Source of the DNA: Neisseriaceae bacterium
GTDB lineage: Bacteria > Pseudomonadota > Gammaproteobacteria > Burkholderiales > Neisseriaceae
NCBI GenBank assembly: GCA_017446355.1
Contig: JAFSQZ010000115.1
Location: 1 to 11,433, forward strand
Direction: 5' to 3'
Length of the DNA: 11,433 nucleotides
Made by a program: the position numbers and the translations under genes
The notes under the pieces: model-generated
Databases searched by the model: none
Told to the model about the DNA's origin: nothing
What the model saw: the letters and a program-made list of their open reading frames with translations, nothing else
Shown: in pieces, positions 1-4,958 of the stretch
Position numbering within the stretch: the first letter of the stretch is position 1
How the letters are laid out: each line of letters begins with the position of its first letter

Positions 1-118
1 AAAAAAGTGTATCTAAAAAATATTTATAAAGTAAAAATAGATATTTTGAAATAAAATATCAGCACCGCAGGTGCTTATAGAGTGGGCATTCCTGCCAACT
101 ACAACGCACAAAATGATT

Positions 119-159
119 ATTACGAGCCGTAGCGATGCTATGGCGTGGTAATCTTCTTG
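119..159 (+). repeat. Half copy of the GGCGTGG interspersed repeat
   Basis: The segment starts with ATTACGAG (119-126) and ends with GGCGTGGTAATCTTCTTG (142-159). The latter matches 17 of 18 positions with 4831-4848 in the complete inverted-repeat element further right. Only one arm is present, so this is a truncated or decayed copy. Confidence 0.6.
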
Positions 160-194
160 CAATAGTAAAACATACCAAATGATTAAAGGTGTAG

Positions 195-213
195 GGTGGG
201 TTTTCAACTCACC
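195..213. repeat. GGTGGGTT/AACTCACC hairpin
   Basis: An 8-bp stem with a TTC loop. On the plus-strand transcript the one non-Watson-Crick position is a G-U pair. The surrounding word GTAGGGTGGGTT is typical of small intergenic repeats in this group of bacteria, from general knowledge only. Function unknown. Confidence 0.45.
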
Positions 214-218
214 AGCGG

Positions 219-242
219 AAAATGCCATGAAAATGGCATTTT
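219..242. repeat. 10-bp hairpin with GAAA loop
   Basis: AAAATGCCAT (219-228) and ATGGCATTTT (233-242) are perfect reverse complements around the loop GAAA. The plus-strand transcript would carry a stable GNRA tetraloop ending in UUUU. It could be a weak terminator or an RNA-level signal. No gene in the window ends just before it. Confidence 0.4.
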
Positions 243-294
243 GATGGGCGCAAACGTCTATTTTTAACATTTTTTTATACTGAAAAAATTGAAA

Positions 295-323
295 AAAACC
301 GCAACGAAGAATGTTGCGGTTTT
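295..323. terminator. Bidirectional rho-independent terminator, likely for comEC
   Basis: AAAACCGCAAC (295-305) pairs perfectly with GTTGCGGTTTT (313-323), an 11-bp stem with a 7-nt loop. A run of A precedes it (from 292) and GTTTTTG follows, so U-rich tails exist in both directions. It lies about 95 nt past the comEC stop in the direction of comEC transcription and may also stop transcription entering from the left. Confidence 0.8.
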
Positions 324-361
324 GTTTTTGGGTTTTGCAAAGGTTTCAAACAATAAGTTGG

Positions 362-392
362 ATTCTTCATTTCACTTCGTGAAATTCAGAAT
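362..392. repeat. Hairpin repeat with ATTTCAC-TTC-GTGAAAT core
   Basis: The inner stem ATTTCAC/GTGAAAT (369-375 and 379-385) is perfect around TTC. An outer stem ATTCT/AGAAT (362-366 and 388-392) encloses it, followed by GAC. The inner CACTTCGT is the reverse complement of ACGAAGTG in the repeat fragment at 11397-11404, so the two ends of the window carry related repeat words. Confidence 0.5.
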
Positions 393-415
393 GACGAGTT
401 TTGCAGGAGTCTCTT

Positions 416-2713
416 TTAAACAGTAGGTTTTACAGGCGTTTTCTTGGGTGCAAATGGTTTCTTTTGCCACCAGTATTTATTGAGTAAAGGCAAAAAGTGA
501 ATACGGTTGTCTGTGATGTTTAAGGCGATTTTTCCTTGTGTGTCGGTGCGTAATAGTTGCACATTATGTGCGGATAAAATGTTTTGTACATCGGGGTGCG
601 GGTGTTTGAAACTGTTGGCAAAACCACTGCTGGCAATGGCGTATTGTGGCGAGATGGCGTTGATGAAATAGCTGCTGTTGCTGTGTTTGCTGCCGTGATG
701 ACCCAATATTAAAATCTGACTGGCGATGCTTTCGCCATATTCATTGATTAAGGCAGCTTCGCCTTTTTTCCCTAAATCACCTGTGATGAGTAGCGCGGTT
801 TGGTGGGTGATTACGCGTAATACGCAACTTTGTTCGTTGTCTTCTTGAAGAGGGTTGTGTTGAATGTTGAGAAATTCAAAGTGGACGTTGTCTATTTGCC
901 AAGAGCGTGTTTGATGACAATTTTGGCTGCCTGAATAATATTCAGGCTGCCCTGCAAATAATTGTTTGATGGGAAGATGTTTTTGCAAAGTGGGAAAACC
1001 GCCATCGTGGTCATTGTCGTGGTGCGACAAAATAAGTGTGTCCAGTTTGCGTATGCCCATTGCGCGTAAATTGGGTAGTAAGTTAACCGCCGCATCGGCG
1101 CGTCCGCTGTCAAATAATATATTGTGTTGCGCGGTTTGCAATAAAACGCTTAATCCTTGTCCAACATCAAATACAGTAATATTCAGGCTGCCTGAAAGCT
1201 TTGGCGGTTGATAAACCAAAAAGGCACATAATGCGATGCTTGCCAAAGGTTTGAAGTGGGTGTTTGCTGGCAAAAGCAAAATCAGACTGCCTATAATAGC
1301 GAGCCAAAATAAGGGGGCGTTGGCGTGTGCGAAATGCCATTCAGGCAGCCAGTTGCCGAGTTTGAGCAAAATATTCATAGTAAATTCAGCAAGTTGGGCA
1401 ACCAGTGTCATCGGTAAATCAAAAGGCAATAGTGAAACCAATACGCCAAAAGGGACGAGTAACCAAGAAAACCACGGAATCGCAACGGCGTTAACCAGTG
1501 GACTGAATACAGGTAAAGAACCAAAAAGGAAAATCGTGGCAACACCTCCGCATAAAGTGGCTGCCCATTGTCCTTTGATGGCGAGCATAAGCGTGTTTGA
1601 CCACGAAGAAAATGCAGGCAGCCGATGCGATAAAACCCACATCATTGCGCCAAGTAAACCAAATGATAACCAAAAACCTACGGACAATACACCCATTGGT
1701 TGCCACAATAATACCAATGTCATTGCCAGCCACCACGTTCGCCACGAGCCGATGTAACCACGTCGCCACCATACCCACGCGAAGACGCTTAACATCAATA
1801 AACTGCGCAGTGCAGGAATTTCTGCGCCTGTAAAAAGGGTATATAACGCTGCGGCAAACCAGCCAAAAAGTGATGAATACGCGCGTGGACGTGCGGGCGT
1901 GCGCGGTAAATAGTGCATCAATTTGTTGGCAATTGCGCCCATCAATAAGGCAAACATACTGATGTGTAAACCAGAAATGCTGATTAAATGGTTAATGCCC
2001 AAAGGACGAAAAGCTTGCCAAGCGGCGTGGTCTAAACCTGCTTGGTCGCCGATAATTAAGGCGCGCATTAAGGCTTGTCCTTGTGGCGAATGGGCAAGGT
2101 TTTGTTGCCAACGTAAACTGGCTTTTTCTCGCCATTTGTTTAACCACGCATAAGGGTGAAAAGTGGTTTCAGGCAGCCGTGTTCGTTGTGTACCAATGGA
2201 CGCAAAACCATCAATATTTTGTGCCAACGCCCACGCTTCTTTGTCAAAACCAACCTTGTTGCGTGTGCCAACAGGTGTGCGTACTCGTGCGGTGATTTGC
2301 CAAGTGCTGCCGATTTGCCATTGTCGCGCCGCAAAATCGCTTAACATTAGCCGAAATATTTGCCCTTTTTCATTGCGTGCTTGCGCTAAAAATCGTGTTT
2401 GCCCTTCTTCATTGTATTCAGGCAGCCCAATAACGGTAATGGTAAGCGGAACGCTTTTGGGATACATTTCTACCGACCATTGTTGATTAAGTGCGTTTTG
2501 CGTGCGGTATGTGCTGTATGTTAAACCGATGAATGTGAAAAGAATAAAGTAAAGAAAAGTGCGTTGGTGCGCAAAAATAGGACGACAAAGTTTCAGGCAG
2601 CCTGAAAGTAATAAAATCAATAAAAGCAACACGCGTATGTCTATTTGCCAAGACAAATAAAACGCCAAAATCGCGCCCAAGCAAAAAGCAGAAAGATAAA
2701 GCGTGCGAAACAT
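416..2713 (-). CDS. comEC: ComEC/Rec2 (ComA) DNA-import channel protein
   Basis: Inner-membrane channel that passes one DNA strand into the cytoplasm during natural transformation; it is called ComA in Neisseria. From the chosen start the protein is 765 residues, a normal length. Residues 1-65 hold N-terminal membrane segments, followed by a soluble region (about 80-185, DUF4131-like). The Competence domain follows at about 210-480 (GQALMRALIIGDQAG, then GINHLISISGLHISM at 239-253), with many membrane helices. The C-terminus is a metallo-beta-lactamase-like domain: FDVGQG 515-520, SHHDNDHDGG 563-572, TGD 644-646, GHHGS 671-675. The start is ATG at 2713 (MFRTLY), 2 nt after the upstream gene's stop. 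Starts further up (ATG 2755, TTG 2779) would overlap that gene. No clear ribosome binding site was seen, so coupling is likely. The gene carries seven DUS words. Confidence 0.97.
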   Translation of the reverse strand: MFRTLYLSAFCLGAILAFYLSWQIDIRVLLLLILLLSGCLKLCRPIFAHQRTFLYFILFTFIGLTYSTYRTQNALNQQWSVEMYPKSVPLTITVIGLPEYNEEGQTRFLAQARNEKGQIFRLMLSDFAARQWQIGSTWQITARVRTPVGTRNKVGFDKEAWALAQNIDGFASIGTQRTRLPETTFHPYAWLNKWREKASLRWQQNLAHSPQGQALMRALIIGDQAGLDHAAWQAFRPLGINHLISISGLHISMFALLMGAIANKLMHYLPRTPARPRAYSSLFGWFAAALYTLFTGAEIPALRSLLMLSVFAWVWWRRGYIGSWRTWWLAMTLVLLWQPMGVLSVGFWLSFGLLGAMMWVLSHRLPAFSSWSNTLMLAIKGQWAATLCGGVATIFLFGSLPVFSPLVNAVAIPWFSWLLVPFGVLVSLLPFDLPMTLVAQLAEFTMNILLKLGNWLPEWHFAHANAPLFWLAIIGSLILLLPANTHFKPLASIALCAFLVYQPPKLSGSLNITVFDVGQGLSVLLQTAQHNILFDSGRADAAVNLLPNLRAMGIRKLDTLILSHHDNDHDGGFPTLQKHLPIKQLFAGQPEYYSGSQNCHQTRSWQIDNVHFEFLNIQHNPLQEDNEQSCVLRVITHQTALLITGDLGKKGEAALINEYGESIASQILILGHHGSKHSNSSYFINAISPQYAIASSGFANSFKHPHPDVQNILSAHNVQLLRTDTQGKIALNITDNRIHFLPLLNKYWWQKKPFAPKKTPVKPTV
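925..951. repeat. Inverted DUS pair inside comEC
   Basis: GGCTGCCTGAA (925-935) is followed 5 nt later by TTCAGGCTGCC (941-951). The first is a Simonsiella-type DUS core on the plus strand and the second a Kingella-type core on the minus strand. They can pair as GCCTGAAT-AAT-ATTCAGGC. The site codes for part of the metallo-beta-lactamase domain (around residues 588-597 of ComEC). Confidence 0.75.
1182..1196. repeat. DNA uptake sequence (near-palindrome) in comEC
   Basis: TTCAGGCTGCCTGAA contains the full 12-mer AGGCTGCCTGAA on the plus strand. It encodes part of the linker just before the metallo-beta-lactamase domain. Confidence 0.85.
2592..2606. repeat. DNA uptake sequence (near-palindrome) in comEC
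   Basis: TTCAGGCAGCCTGAA carries the 12-mer AGGCTGCCTGAA on the minus strand, in the N-terminal membrane-segment region of comEC. Further one-sided copies in the same gene lie at 1340-1350, 2168-2178 and 2417-2427, all TTCAGGCAGCC. Confidence 0.85.
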
Positions 2714-2715
2714 CG

Positions 2716-3405
2716 TTAAAAATGAGCTGCCTGAAATAAGACAACTGTGTTCCATAAAGAATAAATTGCCCACGCGCAAACCATTAAGCCTGCCAGTAAA
2801 CGAATTTTTGGGTCTTGCAATAATGATTTTAATTGTGTGGCAAATACGCCCATTGCCAGCAAATTGGGAAGCGTTCCTAAACCAAACGCCAGTAAATACA
2901 AAGCACCTTGCAAAGCAGAACCACTGCCCAGTGCATAAATGGCGGCGTTATACACCAAACCACAAGGTAGCCAGCCCCACAACGCACCCACCAATAAACA
3001 CGAACGAAAACTTTGAATCGGCAGTAAACGGTTTAAAAAAGGGTTTAAACGTTGCCAAATGGGACGACCAATCACATCAATTTTGCTGACAATATGCGAT
3101 AAACCTGCTAAATATAAACCCATAAAAAACAGCAATAAATTTGCAAATATCAATAAAATCAATTGAATAGGATAGGCTTGATGTAGGAAACTGCCCATTT
3201 GTGATAAGGCACCCATCAGTGCGCCAATCAACACATAACTGAACAGACGACCTATATTCATCAATAAAATAAAATAAATGCGTTTAATATGGTTCGGTAA
3301 TTGCAAGGCAAATGCGCTACTTAATCCCCCACACATACCCACACAATGCGTGCCACCAAAAAAACCAAGTATAAAAAGCGTCAGCAAAGTAATGTTTGAT
3401 TGCAT
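2716..3405 (-). CDS. TauE/SafE-like (DsbD_2/UreH-type) membrane protein
   Basis: A 229-residue integral membrane protein with about six hydrophobic segments. The opening GFFGGTHCVGMCGG (residues 14-27) and the later WGWLPCGLVYNA (143-154) are hallmarks of the UreH/DsbD_2 membrane family, usually annotated as sulfite exporter TauE/SafE family. Cys21, Cys25 and Cys148 are kept, as in relatives that move electrons or metals across the membrane. Family members often sit near cytochrome cbb3 oxidase assembly or copper genes, but none is present here, so the substrate is unknown. The ATG at 3405 is the natural start; its upstream ribosome binding site is weak. The stop is 2 nt before comEC, so the two are probably co-transcribed. 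A DUS core (2726-2735) lies in the last codons. Confidence 0.9.
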   Translation of the reverse strand: MQSNITLLTLFILGFFGGTHCVGMCGGLSSAFALQLPNHIKRIYFILLMNIGRLFSYVLIGALMGALSQMGSFLHQAYPIQLILLIFANLLLFFMGLYLAGLSHIVSKIDVIGRPIWQRLNPFLNRLLPIQSFRSCLLVGALWGWLPCGLVYNAAIYALGSGSALQGALYLLAFGLGTLPNLLAMGVFATQLKSLLQDPKIRLLAGLMVCAWAIYSLWNTVVLFQAAHF

Positions 3406-3481
3406 ACTGTTTACCCAAGTAAACCCAATAAAATGCCTATTTTAGCCGTGTTTCATTGATTTGTGTTGTGCAAATAAAGGT

Positions 3482-3496
3482 TTCAGGCAGCCTGAA
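3482..3496. repeat. Intergenic DNA uptake sequence
   Basis: TTCAGGCAGCCTGAA sits in the 134-nt space between the divergent TauE/SafE-like gene and the DUF1415 gene, about 45 nt before the latter's start. No convincing sigma-70 promoter was found in this space. Confidence 0.85.
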
Positions 3497-3539
3497 AATC
3501 GGTTACACTCAAAGATATTGAGAAGTAGGAAAAGAAAAA

Positions 3540-4118
3540 ATGAATAATGTTGCAGATGAAGTGGTGATTGCACACACCAAACATTGGCTGGAAAAAGCCG
3601 TTATCGGACTGAATTTATGCCCGTTTGCCAAAGCACCATACAACAAAGGACAAGTGCGGATTGCCGTTAGCCACGCGAAACATTTAGACGGTTTTCTAGA
3701 AGATTTAGACCGTGAGTTGCAACATTTGTTAGCCACTTCTCCTGATGAATTGGCAACCACTTTATTGGTACACCCCCATTTATTTGATGATTTTTTATTG
3801 TTTAACGATGTTACCGAATTAGCCGACCAAGCTATTTTGGACAATCAAGCCGAAGGCATTTTGCAAATCGCACCGTTTCACCCTGCTTTTCAATTTGAAG
3901 GGACAAACATTAACGATGTTTCCAATTATACTAATCGTAGTCCTTATCCCACATTACATTTAATCCGCGAAGACGATATTGTACGCGCCGCCGAAGCGTT
4001 TCCTGATGCCAGCGTGATTTTTGAACGCAATATTCGTTTGTTGGAAGAAATGGGCGAAGACGGTTGGCAAAAACTCGGCATTTTTAATTCATTAGTGCAT
4101 AAGTCGTGTTCACAATGA
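3540..4118 (+). CDS. DUF1415 family protein
   Basis: A soluble 192-residue protein of the uncharacterised DUF1415 family. Family signatures seen are LNLCPFAKAP (24-33), VHPHLF (77-82), IAPFHPAFQFEG (110-121) and YTNRSPYPTLHLIRE (130-144). The conserved Cys, His and acidic residues suggest a binding or catalytic site, but no reaction is known to me. There is no signal peptide or membrane segment, so it is probably cytoplasmic. The start ATG at 3540 is preceded by AGGAAAAG (3527-3534), a good ribosome binding site 5 nt away. Its TGA stop overlaps the ATG of the next gene, so translation of the two is probably coupled. Confidence 0.9.
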   Translation: MNNVADEVVIAHTKHWLEKAVIGLNLCPFAKAPYNKGQVRIAVSHAKHLDGFLEDLDRELQHLLATSPDELATTLLVHPHLFDDFLLFNDVTELADQAILDNQAEGILQIAPFHPAFQFEGTNINDVSNYTNRSPYPTLHLIREDDIVRAAEAFPDASVIFERNIRLLEEMGEDGWQKLGIFNSLVHKSCSQ

Positions 4119-4762
4119 GTACACAAGAAATTTTATTTTGGCTGATGAGTGCTGTTTTACTGGTGTTACCGCTCATTAAAGTCATTAGTCTTCCCAAAAG
4201 CCGCATCAAAGAAATGATGGAACGCGCTTTGTTGCTGTTACTGGTGTTCATAATGATAGCCGTAATCGCCGTGTTGCATTGGCTGCCTGAAAACCTATAC
4301 GCCACGATTGAACAATACTTATTTGGCGTGTTAAGCGCGTTATTGTTAATTGTTCCGCTGATTGTGATGTGGTTTATCCCCAAAGGCACATCGCGCAAAG
4401 TTTTGCTCAACGGCTTATTATGGTTACTCGGCGCAATTTCGTTGGTGTTAGGCATTGTTGGTATGATGCTGCCTGTATTGCCTACCACGCCTTTTATTTT
4501 ATTGACCGCTGCCTGTTGGGCAAAAGCTTCGCCACGTTTTCATCTTTGGCTACGTCAACACCCACGTTTTGGCAAAATCGTGCAAAACTGGGACGACAAA
4601 CGCGCCATTCCACGCAAAGCAAAATATTTATCTTGGAGTATGATGAGTTTGTCAACACTATGGTTATTTTGGCGTTTCCCCGAACGTTGGTACATTGGCG
4701 CGGTTACCGCCATTATTTGTTTATGCGTAGGCATTTGGATGTCAAGGCTGCCTGATGCGTGA
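4115..4762 (+). CDS. DUF454/YbaN-type inner-membrane protein with N-terminal extension
   Basis: A 215-residue membrane protein. Residues about 96-215 match the DUF454 (YbaN) family: GAISLVLGIVGMMLPVLPTT (106-125), then FILLTAACWAKASPRFHLWL. E. coli YbaN is only about 125 residues, so the first 95 residues are extra. They contain about three hydrophobic segments (roughly 6-24, 38-55, 66-87) joined by basic loops. The start used is ATG 4115, which shares ATGA with the stop of the DUF1415 gene. A GTG at 4106 would only add three residues. The function of the family is unknown; YbaN is reported as an inner-membrane protein. DUS words lie at 4281-4291 and at 4745-4755 next to the stop. Confidence 0.88.
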   Translation: MSTQEILFWLMSAVLLVLPLIKVISLPKSRIKEMMERALLLLLVFIMIAVIAVLHWLPENLYATIEQYLFGVLSALLLIVPLIVMWFIPKGTSRKVLLNGLLWLLGAISLVLGIVGMMLPVLPTTPFILLTAACWAKASPRFHLWLRQHPRFGKIVQNWDDKRAIPRKAKYLSWSMMSLSTLWLFWRFPERWYIGAVTAIICLCVGIWMSRLPDA

Positions 4763-4789
4763 AACTTCACATAAAGCTTACTTCATAGT

Positions 4790-4804
4790 TTCAGGCAGCC
4801 TGAA
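4790..4804. repeat. Intergenic DNA uptake sequence
   Basis: TTCAGGCAGCCTGAA lies 28 nt past the stop of the YbaN-type gene and 8 nt before the inverted-repeat element, between convergent genes. Its 1-nt centre makes it a poor hairpin, so it is not called a terminator. Confidence 0.85.
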
Positions 4805-4812
4805 TAATGTTA

Positions 4813-4928
4813 CTGTCATTGCGAAGTTTAGGCGTGGTAATCTACTTGATTGAAAAGAGAAATTTTAACTACCACTCTTTGTAGTAAGCAGATTGCCACG
4901 CCGTCTTTCAGACGACTCGCAATGACAG
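4813..4928. repeat. MITE-like inverted-repeat element, 116 bp
   Basis: The terminal arms CTGTCATTGCGA (4813-4824) and TCGCAATGACAG (4917-4928) are exact reverse complements. Inner arms GGCGTGGTAATCTACTT (4831-4847) and AAGCAGATTGCCACGCC (4886-4902) pair with two differences. The spacers between outer and inner arms differ: 6 nt on the left, 14 nt on the right. The right spacer contains the small hairpin CGTCT-TTC-AGACG (4902-4914). The centre holds a further short AAAGAG/CTCTTT pairing. No open reading frame of note lies within, so any movement would depend on enzymes elsewhere. Similar GTCATTGCGAG/GGCGTGGCAATC repeats are, from general knowledge, common between genes in several bacterial groups. 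Confidence 0.75.
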
Positions 4929-4958
4929 AAGTGTTTTTTTGCAGAAGTTTCTTTACAC

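Larger units (their letters stand above)
1..415. other. Gene-free repeat mosaic left of comEC
   Basis: I see no supportable gene in this stretch. An 85-residue minus-strand open frame (13-270) runs through hairpins and repeat pieces, has no ribosome binding site and resembles no family I know. The stretch holds in order: a hairpin AGCACC-GCA-GGTGCT (61-75); an imperfect GTGGGCA/TGCCAAC hairpin (81-100); a half copy of the interspersed repeat also present at 4813-4928 (119-159); a GGTGGGTT/AACTCACC hairpin (195-213); a 10-bp hairpin with a GAAA loop (219-242); a terminator-like hairpin (295-323); a TTTTGCAAAGGTTTC box (333-347); a hairpin of the ATTCT...AGAAT type (362-392); and a variant box TTTTGCAGGAGTCTC (400-414). 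It reads as an accumulation site for intergenic repeats. Confidence 0.7.

Noticed and set aside
13..270. 85-residue minus-strand open frame in the left region
   Set aside because: It runs through several repeat hairpins, lacks a ribosome binding site and resembles no family; its composition fits chance translation of repeat DNA.
1236..1757. 173-residue plus-strand open frame opposite comEC
   Set aside because: It is antisense to a well-conserved gene, shows no recognisable motif, and the comEC frame fully explains the region.
2714..2779. Longer comEC start (TTG 2779 or ATG 2755)
   Set aside because: These would overlap the end of the TauE/SafE-like gene, while ATG 2713 directly follows its stop and begins a normal ComEC N-terminus.
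4790..4804. DUS palindrome as a stand-alone terminator
   Set aside because: The two 7-nt halves are separated by one base, too short for a stable RNA loop, and no T run follows.
4813..4928. Insertion sequence or Correia-type element
   Set aside because: No transposase frame is present, and the Correia terminal word (TATAGTGGATT) is absent.
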